NCBI RefSeq assembly: GCF_011297335.1
Contig: NZ_JAAOTJ010000002.1
Coordinates: 720,774 to 784,773 of the forward strand
DNA length: 64,000 nt
Origin: Catellatospora methionotrophica
GTDB taxonomy: Bacteria; Actinomycetota; Actinomycetes; Mycobacteriales; Micromonosporaceae
Direction of reading: 5' to 3'
The position numbers and the translations under genes are program-made. Under the pieces are notes generated by a model that worked only from the letters and a program-made list of their open reading frames with translations, ran no database searches and was not told the origin of the DNA. Below are positions 52,782 to 61,626 of the stretch, in pieces. Position 1 is the stretch's first letter. Each line of letters opens with the position of its first letter.

Positions 52782-53710
52782 GGATCGCGGTGACCGGCGC
52801 GTCGGGTTTCGTGGGCGGCGCGGTGTGCCGAGCACTGAGCGCGGCGGGCCACGACGTCACCGGCTTCGGACGCCGCCCCGCGCCACCGCCCGGCCACCTC
52901 GGCGCGGCCGCATACCGGCAGTGGGACCTCACCGGCGGCCCGCTCGCCGACCCGCCGCAGGCCGACGCCGTGGTCCACTGCGCGGGCACGGTCACCGACT
53001 GGGGACCGTCCCGCGAGTTCCACGCCGTCAACGTCGACGGCACCCGCCACGCCATGACGACCTGGCCGCAGGCGCGGTTCGTGCACGTCAGCACCGCCAG
53101 CGTGTACGACCCGCGACAGCCCACGGTCATGGCCACCGAGGACCAGGCCCCGGTGGGCCGCTACCTCAACGCCTACGGCGCGTCCAAGGCGGCCGCCGAG
53201 CGGATCGTGCTCGCCGCGGACCGTCCCGCGATCGTGCTGCGGCCGCACGCCGTCTACGGCCCCGGCGACACGACACTGCTGCCACGCGTCCTGGCCGCCG
53301 TGCGCGGCACCCGGCTGCCCGCGGTCGGCGACGGCCGCCAGCCGATCAGCCTGACCTCGGTCGGCAACCTGGTCCAGGCCTGCACCCTCGCCGCCTGCGG
53401 GCCGGTGGGGCGGGGCGTCTTCAACGTCACCGACGCCGCACCCGTCGTGCTCGACGACGCCCTGCGCGCCATCCTCGCCGAACGCGGCATCGCCGCCCGG
53501 CCCGTGTACCTGCCGCTGCGCGTGGTGTGGCCGCTGGCCACGGCGGTCGAGGGGCTTTACCGCCTGGTCCGCGCGCCCCGCCCGCCGAGGCTGACCCGGT
53601 ACGCGATCAGCCACCTCGCCGTCGAACGGACCCTGGACATCACCGCCGCCCGCCAGACCCTCGGCTACCGCCCGGAAGCGACCTCGTTCACGGGCGCGGG
53701 GGACTGGTAG
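52778..53710 (+). CDS. NAD(P)-dependent epimerase/dehydratase, OleD-like beta-keto acid reductase
   Basis: A 310-aa extended SDR. N-terminal VTGASGFVGGAVCRAL is the nucleotide site (TGxxGxxG), and YLNAYGASKAAAERIVLAA has the YxxxK pair, with RPHAVYGPGDTTLLPRVL after it. OleD reduces the OleA beta-keto acid to a beta-hydroxy acid. It is the last gene of the operon. An OleB-type alpha/beta hydrolase, which would turn a beta-lactone into an alkene, is absent. Confidence 0.87.
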   Translation: MRIAVTGASGFVGGAVCRALSAAGHDVTGFGRRPAPPPGHLGAAAYRQWDLTGGPLADPPQADAVVHCAGTVTDWGPSREFHAVNVDGTRHAMTTWPQARFVHVSTASVYDPRQPTVMATEDQAPVGRYLNAYGASKAAAERIVLAADRPAIVLRPHAVYGPGDTTLLPRVLAAVRGTRLPAVGDGRQPISLTSVGNLVQACTLAACGPVGRGVFNVTDAAPVVLDDALRAILAERGIAARPVYLPLRVVWPLATAVEGLYRLVRAPRPPRLTRYAISHLAVERTLDITAARQTLGYRPEATSFTGAGDW

Positions 53711-53718
53711 CCCGGCAG

Positions 53719-54633
53719 TCACCCGATCCAGCCGCCGAACGGCAGATGGCCGCCCCGCCAGGCGTTCGTCGTCCCGATCCACGTTTCGAGCGTCATCAGG
53801 TCGGGGTGCAGGTCGAACAGTGCCGCAGGTTTGGGAATCGCGGGCCGCGAGTCGATCCAGGCGTGCATCCGGGCCAGTTCCGGATCGAAGAAGCCCAGCG
53901 TCTCGGCGGGCAGCCGGGCGAACCGGGCCGACCGCCCGGCGGCGCGGCCGAAGGCCGCGGCGATCTCCGGTCCGGTGCGCACGTCCCCGGCGATCTCCAC
54001 GGTCGCGCCGAGCAGCTGTCCCGGCTGCTCGAAGGCGACCGCCGCGAACTCGCCGACGTCATGGGCGGCGATCATCGGCAGCGGCGTCTGCGCATGCAGC
54101 GCCATCGCCAGGACCAGTTCACCCGACACGATCGCGGGCCGGGTCAGTGTCGTGAAGTTCTCCATCAGCGAGGCCGGCCGCAGCACCGTCGCGGGCACCT
54201 CCAGCGCGCGCAACCGGGTCTCGATCGCGGCCTTGCTGTCGTAGAACGAGATGTCGGTGCCGCTGTCCACCCCCAAGATCGAGCTGTATACCAGGTGCCC
54301 GACCCCGGAGCGGACCGCCTGCTCGGCGACGGCGAACCCGCGCCGCTGCTCGGCGGCGACCCCGGCGGGGCAGACCAGTGGCCCGTTCATCATGGTCAGG
54401 GCGAGGAACACCCCGTACGCCCCGTCCATCGCGGCAGACAGCGATCCGGGGTCGTCGAGGTCGCCGCGGACGAGCCGCGCGCCGAGGTCCGCCAGTCGCC
54501 GCGCGGCGAGCGTGCCCGGGTCGCGGACCAGCGCCCGCACGTCCCATCCGCGCATCAGCAGCGCCCGCGCGGCAGCGCCGCCCTGCTGCCCGGTCGCGCC
54601 GATCACCAGCACGGTCTTGTCATCGGTGGACAT
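53719..54633 (-). CDS. NmrA-like NAD(P)-binding protein
   Basis: A 304-aa atypical SDR. VLVIGATGQQGGAAARALL is the GxxGxxG site. VRALVRDPGT and VRGDLDDPGSLSAAMDGAYGVF follow, as in NmrA/HSCARG proteins. The YxxxK active site is absent or altered (SFYDSKAAIE retains Y-x-x-K). Members act as redox sensors or reductases. ATG at 54633. It converges on the ole-like operon with an 8-base gap. The 250 bases between it and the next gene hold nothing I can support. Confidence 0.87.
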   Translation of the reverse strand: MSTDDKTVLVIGATGQQGGAAARALLMRGWDVRALVRDPGTLAARRLADLGARLVRGDLDDPGSLSAAMDGAYGVFLALTMMNGPLVCPAGVAAEQRRGFAVAEQAVRSGVGHLVYSSILGVDSGTDISFYDSKAAIETRLRALEVPATVLRPASLMENFTTLTRPAIVSGELVLAMALHAQTPLPMIAAHDVGEFAAVAFEQPGQLLGATVEIAGDVRTGPEIAAAFGRAAGRSARFARLPAETLGFFDPELARMHAWIDSRPAIPKPAALFDLHPDLMTLETWIGTTNAWRGGHLPFGGWIG

Positions 54634-54884
54634 GCGGCCCCCTGTCGCCGGATTCGAGACGTGTCGTGCGCCTTCACCTATGACGTCCGGCCGCCCCGTG
54701 CGGGAGGGGTCGCGGCCACGGAATCCGGCCGTTCGGCGATGTTCGACTCCTCGAGCCAGCCTGTGGTCCGCATCGCCGTCCGGGCCGGTGCCGGGCCCGA
54801 CCGCATCCCGTCACCGGCGGCGTGGGCGCGTACTGGCGGCAGTGACCCGGCATAACAACACCGCGGCCGGGTATCGGGCCCGGC

Positions 54885-55121
54885 ATGACGGAGACTGTGC
54901 AGACCCGCGGTGACGGGCACGACGAGATCCTGGCGCTGGACACCAACGGCGACGGCAAGCCCGACCTGTGGGCGATCGACACCGACGGCGACGGCAAGGC
55001 CGACCTGTTCCAGTCGGACACCAACGGCGACGGCAAGCCTGACGTGACCATGGTCGACCTCACCCAGAACGGCGAGATGGACATCATCGTCGACGGCGAC
55101 GGCGGCCACCCGGTGGAGTGA
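54885..55121 (+). CDS. Short acidic DxDGDG-repeat protein (predicted calcium binding)
   Basis: A 78-aa protein built from repeats: LDTNGDGKPDLWAID, TDGDGKADLFQS, DTNGDGKPDVTMVD, then a degenerate QNGEMDIIVDGDG. The D-x-D/N-x-D-G pattern is that of EF-hand/dockerin or thrombospondin-3 calcium loops. There is no signal peptide, which is unusual for such repeats. Relatives occur as small stand-alone actinobacterial proteins. ATG at 54885. Confidence 0.78.
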   Translation: MTETVQTRGDGHDEILALDTNGDGKPDLWAIDTDGDGKADLFQSDTNGDGKPDVTMVDLTQNGEMDIIVDGDGGHPVE

Positions 55122-55238
55122 CCCGCCGTGGGCGGACACCCCCCGGCCTGCCCGGGCCGCGGCACGTCCGCTCGACCGGTGGCCGCCGGGCCCCCCAGCC
55201 GGCGGCCACCGCCCGCGACCTGCGGGTAGGTTGACCTG

Positions 55239-56201
55239 ATGCGAATGATCGTCTACGGGGCCGGGGCGGTCGGCGGCGTACTCGGCGCCTACCTGCACCT
55301 GTCCGGCCAGCCCGTCGTCCTGATCGCCCGCGGCGAGCACCTGGCCGCCATCCGCGAACACGGACTGACCCTGCAGGACGGCACCGGTTCACGCACCGTG
55401 GACGTGCCCGTGGCCGCCGGACCCGCCGAGATCGCCTGGCAGGACGGGGACGTCGTCCTGCTCGCCGTGAAGGGCGAGGACACCGAGGCGGCGCTGCGTG
55501 AACTCGCCGCCTGCGCACCTGCTACGACACCCGTCGTGTGCCTGCAGAACGGCGTCGACAACGAACGCCGGGCGCTGCGCGCCTTCGAGCACGTGTACGG
55601 CGTGTGCGTGATGTCGCCGACGAGCCACCTGACGCCCGGTGTCGTCCGCGCCGACTGCCACCCGGTGCCGGGCCTGCTCGACATCGGCCGCTTCCCGTCC
55701 GGCACCGACACCACCGCCGAGTCGATCGCCGCCGCGTTCCGCGCGGCCGGATACGGCAGCGAGCCGCGCCCCGACATCATGCGCTGGAAGTACGGCAAGC
55801 TGCTGCGCAGCGTCGGCAACGCCGTCGACGCGGTGTGCGAGCGTGCCGACGGCTTCGGCGAGATCGCCGCACAGGCAAGGGCCGAGGCGGTGGCGGTGCT
55901 CGACGCGGCCGGGATCGCGTACACGCCCAAGGACGAGGACGACGCGCGCCGGGCCGACATCCTCAAACCCGCGTTCACCGGCGCGCGCGGTGGCGGCTCG
56001 TCGTGGCAGAGCCTGGCCCGGGGCACCGGCCACATCGAAGCCGACCAGCTCAGCGGCGAGATCGTGCTGCTGGCGCGGCTGCACGGCCTGCCCGCGCCCT
56101 ACAACGAGAACGCCCGCCGCTGGGCGAACAGGTTCGCCCGGGAGGGCCGGGCCCCGGCGTCGCTCGCACCCGCGGACTGGCTGGCGACCCTCGGCGGGTA
56201 G
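55239..56201 (+). CDS. 2-dehydropantoate 2-reductase (PanE/ApbA family)
   Basis: A 320-aa NADPH-dependent ketoacid reductase. VYGAGAVGGVLGAYL is the Rossmann motif, WKYGKLLRSVGNAVDAV carries the catalytic Lys, and EADQLSGEIVLLARLHGLPA the substrate-binding Glu region. Length is normal. It could make pantoate for CoA synthesis or reduce another 2-keto acid; no other pantothenate genes are adjacent. Confidence 0.9.
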   Translation: MRMIVYGAGAVGGVLGAYLHLSGQPVVLIARGEHLAAIREHGLTLQDGTGSRTVDVPVAAGPAEIAWQDGDVVLLAVKGEDTEAALRELAACAPATTPVVCLQNGVDNERRALRAFEHVYGVCVMSPTSHLTPGVVRADCHPVPGLLDIGRFPSGTDTTAESIAAAFRAAGYGSEPRPDIMRWKYGKLLRSVGNAVDAVCERADGFGEIAAQARAEAVAVLDAAGIAYTPKDEDDARRADILKPAFTGARGGGSSWQSLARGTGHIEADQLSGEIVLLARLHGLPAPYNENARRWANRFAREGRAPASLAPADWLATLGG

Positions 56202-56303
56202 CTACGTCGGGCTCGGCGTGGCGGATGCGAGAGCGCGGGTCTGCGCGCGCAGCATCCACAACGCGACGATCGCGGCCACTGCCACGCACACCTCGCAAGC
56301 CGT

Positions 56304-57083
56304 TCAGGCGCCGAAACGGCGGGAGCGGGCCGCGTACGAACGCAGCGCCCGCAGGAAGTCCACCTCACGGAATCCGGGCCAGTACACGTCGCAGAAGTAC
56401 AGTTCCGAGTAGGCCGCCTGCCAGAGCAGGAACCCGGACAGGCGCCGCTCGCCGCTGGTGCGGATGACCAGATCCGGATCGGGCCTGCCGTCGGTGTACA
56501 GATGTGCCGCGATCGCCTCGGCGGTGATGTCCTGTGCCACGTCGTGAATCGTCGCACCGGCGCGGGCCCGCGCGTCCAGCAGCGAGCGTACGGCGTCGAC
56601 GATCTCCTCCCGGCCGTCGTAGCCGATGGCCACGGTCAGGTGGAACAGCGCGTCGCGCTCGCGGGTGGTCTCCTCGGCCAGTTTCAGCGCGTTGCGGGTG
56701 GAGTCGGGCAGCACATCCAGGCGGCCCGCCAGGTGCAGCTGCCAGCGGTTGTCCGGCCGGGTCAGCCGGTGGGCGATGACGTTCTCCATCATCGCCATCA
56801 GGTTGTCGACCTCGTCGCTGTCGCGCTTGCGCATGTTGTCGACCGAGGCGACGAACACGGTCACGTGCGCGATGCCCGCCTCGGCGCACCAGCCCAGCAC
56901 CTCGTCGAGGTGCTCCGCGCCGTATCGGTGGCCGGTCTGCGGGGCCAGGCCCCGCTCGCGGGCCCAGCGCCGGTTGCCGTCCATCACCATGGCGACGTGC
57001 CGGGGCAGGGCGGCACCGGCGAGCCGACGGCGTAGGCGGTGGATGTAGAGCCGGTAGGCGGCGGCGCGGAGTGACGGCATCAT
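56304..57083 (-). CDS. Isoprenyl diphosphate synthase, cis-prenyltransferase (UppS family)
   Basis: A 259-aa cis-prenyltransferase. AMVMDGNRRWARERGL holds the diphosphate-binding Asp-Gly-Asn-Arg, and VIRTSGERRLSGFLLWQAAY with ELYF are the other conserved blocks. The N-terminal extension RAAAYRLYIHRLRRRL is typical of actinobacterial (2Z,6E)-farnesyl or decaprenyl diphosphate synthases. Chain length cannot be told from sequence. It is not next to recO or era, as the housekeeping gene often is. Confidence 0.9.
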   Translation of the reverse strand: MMPSLRAAAYRLYIHRLRRRLAGAALPRHVAMVMDGNRRWARERGLAPQTGHRYGAEHLDEVLGWCAEAGIAHVTVFVASVDNMRKRDSDEVDNLMAMMENVIAHRLTRPDNRWQLHLAGRLDVLPDSTRNALKLAEETTRERDALFHLTVAIGYDGREEIVDAVRSLLDARARAGATIHDVAQDITAEAIAAHLYTDGRPDPDLVIRTSGERRLSGFLLWQAAYSELYFCDVYWPGFREVDFLRALRSYAARSRRFGA

Positions 57084-57273
57084 CAGCGCATCACATCACC
57101 GTTCACCGTCGCGCGTGGTCGTCCGGGCGCAGATGCGGGGGTCCTGTGAAGATACTGTGGCGCTGCTGAAGGTCACCACCGAACACCCCGATCCGCCCTA
57201 CTCGGTGACCGTCCAGATCACACTGTGGAACTGAGCATCCAGGCGGTTCGACGTGGTGCGTCCGGGTGGCGGG

Positions 57274-58494
57274 CTAGGCCGCCGCCGGCTCGGGCTCGGC
57301 TGGTCCGGATGTGCCCTGCATGACGCGGCGGATGTAGCCGGCCATCAGGGTCACCGCCCCGAACAGCGACCACGCCAGCCCGGCGGGCGCCATCCGGGCG
57401 CCGAACACGGCCAGCACGGTGGGCACCAGCAGACCCAGGGCGATCATCCCCGCCAGCCGGAACCGCTCGCCCCAGGATCCGTCGCGGGTGCGGCGCAGCG
57501 CCTCGCCGAGCACCGCCGCGACGTAGTAGCCGGCCACGCCCAGGCACAGCATCACCCGGATGCCGGTCGGCACGCGCGGATGCGCCTCCTCGGTCAGCGT
57601 CGCCAGCGTGCCCAGCGCCGAGGCGACGGCGGTGATGCTCGCGGCCGTGAGGAACAGCAGGGGCATCAGCAGCCGTACGGGCAGGGCGGCGATGTGCGAG
57701 GTCAGGTAGCCGTCGCGGTAGAAGATCGGGAACCACATGCCGATCAGCAGGGCGAAACTGGCCACCGACACCGACAGCAGCGCGCGGGTCCAGTGTTCGA
57801 GGTCGGCGGCCCCGGCCACGAGCTGCATGGTCGCCTCACCGAACACGATGATGATGAACAGGCCGCACCGTTCGGCGAGGTGGGCGCGGTCGACGGTGGC
57901 GAACTGGACGGCGGACAGCCGCCCGCCGCGGCGTTGCGCGATGCGTTCGGCCCACTCGGGCCGGTCGGGTGCGCGGTCGGGCATGAACATCGGCAGCAGC
58001 ACGTCGATGAGCAGGCCGAGGGCCCACAGCCAGTACCGGCCCGGCGCGGGCACCCAGATCGAGGCGATCCAGGGCAGCAGGCCGAGTCCGCCCTGCACCG
58101 ACGGCCAGTCGAGCAGCGGGCGGCCGGTCCGGGTCCACGCCTGCGAGCCGAGTAGCCGCACGACCACGTACGCGATGATGAACACCCGGGTGCGGCCCTC
58201 GGCCGCGCCGGGGATGGCGGCGGCCATGACGGCCATGCCGAACATCGCCAGCAGCATGGTGCGGCGGCGGGTCTGCTCTCCGGCCACATTGGCGTACAGG
58301 GTGAACGCGCTCCACGCGACGCAGATCGCGAAGAACAGCAGCAGGTACAGCGCCCCGCCGGTCCAGCTCGGATGGTGCAGCTCGTGGGCCAGCTCGACCA
58401 CGGCCGCGACCACGACCAGGTCGAAGAACAGCTCGAGCCAGCTGACCTTGCGTCCCTCGCCGGCGGCCGTCGACATCTCGATCACGCGGGACAC
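57274..58494 (-). CDS. Low-temperature-requirement A (LtrA) family membrane protein
   Basis: A 406-aa protein with about ten membrane helices. VSWLELFFDLVVVAAVVELA is the diagnostic first helix. FIIIVFGEATMQLVAG is the central conserved segment, and RAHLAERCGLF precedes it. Function is unknown. ATG at 58494 or at 58476. The 190 bases separating it from the cis-prenyltransferase gene hold no gene; a short decayed frame reading VTTEHPDPPYSVTVQITLWN ends at 57234. Confidence 0.9.
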   Translation of the reverse strand: MSRVIEMSTAAGEGRKVSWLELFFDLVVVAAVVELAHELHHPSWTGGALYLLLFFAICVAWSAFTLYANVAGEQTRRRTMLLAMFGMAVMAAAIPGAAEGRTRVFIIAYVVVRLLGSQAWTRTGRPLLDWPSVQGGLGLLPWIASIWVPAPGRYWLWALGLLIDVLLPMFMPDRAPDRPEWAERIAQRRGGRLSAVQFATVDRAHLAERCGLFIIIVFGEATMQLVAGAADLEHWTRALLSVSVASFALLIGMWFPIFYRDGYLTSHIAALPVRLLMPLLFLTAASITAVASALGTLATLTEEAHPRVPTGIRVMLCLGVAGYYVAAVLGEALRRTRDGSWGERFRLAGMIALGLLVPTVLAVFGARMAPAGLAWSLFGAVTLMAGYIRRVMQGTSGPAEPEPAAA

Positions 58495-58611
58495 TGTCGC
58501 ACAGCCGTGACGCGTCGGCCGTGGCGCGGTGACCTCCCATCGATATACCAGCTAACGTCCTTTATCAGTGCATATGCTGACTGGCGGCTGCACGCGGACG
58601 GGGGTCTCGGT

Positions 58612-59442
58612 ATGGAGTTCGGCGTCGGTTACTTCCCGACCCATGACGGCATGAGCCCGGGAGAGGTGGCCCGGCTCGTCGAGGACCGCGGCCAGAACGC
58701 GCTGTTCTTCGCCGAGCACAGCCACATCCCCGCGAGCCGGGAGAGCCCCTACCCGGGCGGGGAGATGCCGCCCAAGTACTGGCACTGCTACGACCTGTTC
58801 GTCGCGCTCACCGCGGCCGCGGCGGCGACCTCGCGGCTGCGCGTGGGCAGCGGCATCTGCCTGGTCATCCAGCGCGACCCGATCCACACCGCGAAGGCCG
58901 TGGCCAGCGTCGACCACCTGTCCGGCGGACGGTTCGAGTTCGGCGTCGGCGCGGGCTGGAACCGCGAGGAGATGCGCAACCACGGCACCGACCCGAAGGT
59001 GCGCATGGCGGTGCTGGCCGAGCGCGTCGAGGCGATGAAGGAGATCTGGTCCCGGCACGAGGCCAGCTACTCCGGGGAGTACGTCAATTTCGACCGGATC
59101 TGGTCGTATCCCAAGCCCGCCCAGTGGCCGCACCCGCCGATCCTGGTCGGCGGCACCGGCCCGACCGTGCTCGACCGGGTGCTCGCCTTCGCCGACGGCT
59201 GGCTGCCGAACTGGGGCGAGGACGCGGCCGTGCTGGACCGCATCGCGCAGCTGCGGGCCCGCGCCGAGCGGCCGGTGCAGGTGCAGGTGATGTCCGTGCC
59301 CGCCGACCCGGCCGTACTGGAGCGGCTGGCCCACGCCGGGGTGCACCGGGCGATGCACTGGCTGCCCTCGGGTCCCGAAGCGGTCGTACAGCGGGCGCTG
59401 GAGCAGTGGGAGCACGCGATCGGCACGTTCACCGTCGGATGA
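58612..59442 (+). CDS. LLM-class F420-dependent oxidoreductase
   Basis: A 276-aa luciferase-like TIM barrel. FGVGYFPTHDGMSPGEVARL opens it; LFFAEHSHIPASRESPYPGG, LRVGSGICLVIQRDPIHTAK and LSGGRFEFGVGAGWNREEM are typical of F420-dependent (TIGR03619-like) members. ATG at 58612 follows GGGGG. Coupled (ATGA) to a second F420-type enzyme gene. Substrate unknown. Confidence 0.9.
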   Translation: MEFGVGYFPTHDGMSPGEVARLVEDRGQNALFFAEHSHIPASRESPYPGGEMPPKYWHCYDLFVALTAAAAATSRLRVGSGICLVIQRDPIHTAKAVASVDHLSGGRFEFGVGAGWNREEMRNHGTDPKVRMAVLAERVEAMKEIWSRHEASYSGEYVNFDRIWSYPKPAQWPHPPILVGGTGPTVLDRVLAFADGWLPNWGEDAAVLDRIAQLRARAERPVQVQVMSVPADPAVLERLAHAGVHRAMHWLPSGPEAVVQRALEQWEHAIGTFTVG

Positions 59443-59852
59443 ACCAGGCCCGGCAACGGTTCGCGACCGCGCGGGTCGCGCGCCTGGCGACGGTCGGCCC
59501 GTCCGGCGCGCCGCACCTGGTGCCGGTCGTGTTCGCGCTGTCCGGCGACACCGTGTACAGCGCCGTGGACCGCAAACCCAAACGCACGCCGGCGCTGCGG
59601 CGGCTGGCCAACGTCGCCGCCGACCCGCGCGTGTGCCTTCTGGCCGACCACTACGACGACGACTGGACGGCACTGTGGTGGGTCCGCGCCGACGGCACCG
59701 CCCGGGTCCTGCCCGCGGGTGACCCCGAGGGCGCTTCGGCGCTGGGCCTGCTCGCCGCGCGGTACCCGCAGTACGTGACGCAGCCGCCGCCCGGCCCGGT
59801 GCTGGCGGTCGACGTCGAGCGCTGGACCGGTTGGGCGGCGGCGGGCCGCTGA
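59439..59852 (+). CDS. PPOX-class F420-dependent oxidoreductase (TIGR03668-like)
   Basis: A 137-aa split-barrel protein. RQRFATARVARLATVGPSGA is the usual start, PHLVPVVFALSGDTVYSAVD the flavin/F420-binding strand pair, and KRTPALRRLANVAADPRVCL the conserved helix. It is in an operon with the LLM-class enzyme, which makes a shared F420-linked reaction sequence plausible. Confidence 0.9.
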   Translation: MNQARQRFATARVARLATVGPSGAPHLVPVVFALSGDTVYSAVDRKPKRTPALRRLANVAADPRVCLLADHYDDDWTALWWVRADGTARVLPAGDPEGASALGLLAARYPQYVTQPPPGPVLAVDVERWTGWAAAGR

Positions 59853-59977
59853 CCGCGATGGATCAGCTCGCCGAGTTGCGCCGTTCCGATCCGCGGCAGG
59901 CCGGCGCCGCGCGACGATGGTGCAGGTGAGAGCCTCGCCCCGGCGTAGCGCCGGTGGCCTCGCGGAAGGGGAACGTC

Positions 59978-60301
59978 ATGCCGCAGGACCCGGAGGAGAA
60001 ACGCGACCGCCGCCGCAAGCACGTGACCGGGTCGGTCCGGGCCATGGAGCGCAAGGTCGGCGAGGCGGAGGCGAAGGCGAGCCGGGTGCCCGGCACCGAG
60101 GAGATCCTCGCGATGGAGGCCAAGCGGGCGCGGGCACGGGCCAAGAAGGAGATCAAGTCCGGCCGGATGCTGTCGATGCCGCCCGCGCCGGGGGCCGGTG
60201 AGCTCAGCCGCGACGAACTCTACGAGGAGGCGCGGCGGCGCAACATCAAAGGCCGCTCCTCGATGACCAAGGCTCAACTGGAGCACGCCCTGCGCCGTTG
60301 A
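59978..60301 (+). CDS. Small basic protein with SAP/Rho-N-like C-terminus
   Basis: A 107-aa very charged protein. The first 70 residues are Arg/Lys/Glu-rich helix (RKHVTGSVRAMERKVGEAEA and AKRARARAKKEIKS). The last 35, ELSRDELYEEARRRNIKGRS then SMTKAQLEHALRR, form a helix-extended-helix SAP/Rho-N-like nucleic-acid-binding motif. Many actinobacteria have such DUF7218/plasmid-stabilisation-like proteins. GGAAGGGG before ATG 59978. Confidence 0.8.
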   Translation: MPQDPEEKRDRRRKHVTGSVRAMERKVGEAEAKASRVPGTEEILAMEAKRARARAKKEIKSGRMLSMPPAPGAGELSRDELYEEARRRNIKGRSSMTKAQLEHALRR

Positions 60302-60351
60302 CCTGGGCAAACGCCGATTCTGCGGCGTACGCTGCGGTAGGCGTGACAGGT

Positions 60352-60378
60352 ATACACGCGATGTATACACGTGGTGTA
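60352..60378 (+). promoter_or_regulatory. Two abutting inverted repeats, predicted PadR operator
   Basis: ATACA-CGCGA-TGTAT (60352-60366) shares one base with TACAC-GTG-GTGTA (60366-60378). Both are perfect palindromic sites 11 bases before the PadR start codon. This matches the PadR preference for ATGT/ACAT-type dyads and suggests autoregulation, with release turning on the exporter genes. Confidence 0.6.
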
Positions 60379-60388
60379 CAGTCCTCCC

Positions 60389-60913
60389 ATGTCGATCGGT
60401 CACTCATTCCTCGGCCTGCTGGAAGGCAAGCCCCGACACGGGTACGACCTCAAGCGCGCCTACGACGAGCGCTTCTCGCCCGGCCGCCCCCTGCACCACG
60501 GCCAGGTCTACGCCACGCTGTCCCGCCTGCTCAAGAACGGCCTGGTCGTCGTTGACGGCCTCGAACCGGGCGAAGGCCCCGAACGCAAGCGCTACGCCGT
60601 CACCGACGCGGGCATCACCGACGTGCAGGCGTGGCTCAGCCAGCCCGAGAAACCCGAGCCCTACCTGCAGAGCGTGCTCTACACCAAGGTCGTGCTCGCG
60701 CTGATGACCGGCCGCCCCGCCGACGAGATCCTCGACGTGCAGCGCACCGAGCACCTGCGCCTGATGCGCGAGGTGACCCGCCGCAAGACCGGCGGCGACC
60801 TGGCCGAGCAGCTGATCTGCGACCACGCCCTGTTCCACCTCGAAGCCGACCTGCGCTGGCTCGAACTGACCGCGGCCCGGCTCAACGAGCTGGCCGCCCG
60901 AGTCCGCCCGTGA
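60389..60913 (+). CDS. PadR family transcriptional regulator
   Basis: A 174-aa winged-helix regulator. FLGLLEGKPRHGYDLKRAYD is the canonical PadR start; GQVYATLSRLLKNGLVVVDG is the recognition helix and KRYAVTDAG the wing. The C-terminal Vtr-like helices form the dimer. It precedes an ABC ATPase and FtsX-type permease by 32 bases, the standard arrangement for a PadR that controls a multidrug or peptide exporter. Confidence 0.92.
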   Translation: MSIGHSFLGLLEGKPRHGYDLKRAYDERFSPGRPLHHGQVYATLSRLLKNGLVVVDGLEPGEGPERKRYAVTDAGITDVQAWLSQPEKPEPYLQSVLYTKVVLALMTGRPADEILDVQRTEHLRLMREVTRRKTGGDLAEQLICDHALFHLEADLRWLELTAARLNELAARVRP

Positions 60914-60945
60914 CCCCGGACCACCCCCGCAAGGAGAACCACCCC

Positions 60946-61626
60946 ATGACCGAGGCGTTGCTGGTCGGCACCGACCTGCACAAGATGTACGGCACCACCC
61001 CCGCCCTGCGCGGCTCCTCGCTGACCGTCCGCGCCGGGGAGATCGTCGCCGTGATGGGCTCGTCCGGCTCCGGCAAGTCGACCCTGCTGCACTGCCTGGC
61101 CGGCATCGTGCGCCCCGACGACGGCACCGTCGTGTACGCCGGACGGCTGATCTCGTCGATGACCGACGTCGAGCGCAGCGCCCTGCGCCGTCGCGACTTC
61201 GGCTTCGTCTTCCAGTTCGGCCAGCTCGTGCCCGAACTGACCTGCGTCGAGAACGTCGCCCTGCCGCTGCGGCTGGACGGGGTGCGCCGCAAGGAGGCCG
61301 AGCGCCGCTCCCGCGAGTGGCTCGACCGGCTGGAGGTCGGCGACGTCGCGGGCAAGCTGCCCGGCCAGATCTCCGGCGGCCAGGGCCAGCGGGTGGCCGT
61401 GGCCCGTGCCCTGGTCACCGAGCCGAAGGTCGTCTTCGCCGACGAGCCGACCGGGGCCCTGGACTCCCTCAACGGCGAGAAGGTCATGCAGCTGCTCGGC
61501 CAGGCCGCCCGCGACACCGGCGCGGCCGTGGTGCTGGTGACCCACGAGCCCCGGGTCGCGGCGTACGCCGACCGGGAGGTCGTGGTCCGCGACGGCGCCT
61601 CGCTGGACCTGGAGCGGGTCGCGTGA
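60946..61626 (+). CDS. ABC transporter ATP-binding protein (LolD/MacB-like)
   Basis: A 226-aa ATPase. Walker A VMGSSGSGKSTLL, Q-loop FVFQFGQLVPELTC, signature ISGGQGQRVAVARAL and Walker B VVFADEPTGALDS are intact, followed by the H-loop VLVTHEP. AAGGAG precedes ATG 60946. GTGA overlap with the permease gene. Works as a dimer with the FtsX-like permease. Confidence 0.93.
   Translation: MTEALLVGTDLHKMYGTTPALRGSSLTVRAGEIVAVMGSSGSGKSTLLHCLAGIVRPDDGTVVYAGRLISSMTDVERSALRRRDFGFVFQFGQLVPELTCVENVALPLRLDGVRRKEAERRSREWLDRLEVGDVAGKLPGQISGGQGQRVAVARALVTEPKVVFADEPTGALDSLNGEKVMQLLGQAARDTGAAVVLVTHEPRVAAYADREVVVRDGASLDLERVA

Noticed and set aside
56207..56290. About 27-codon minus-strand frame (AVAAIVALWMLRAQTR) downstream of the cis-prenyltransferase gene
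   Set aside because: Weak ribosome site, short hydrophobic stretch and no conservation evidence; cannot be told from chance.
57160..57234. Short plus-strand frame ending in VTVQITLWN
   Set aside because: Too short and unsupported; could be a remnant of a lost gene.
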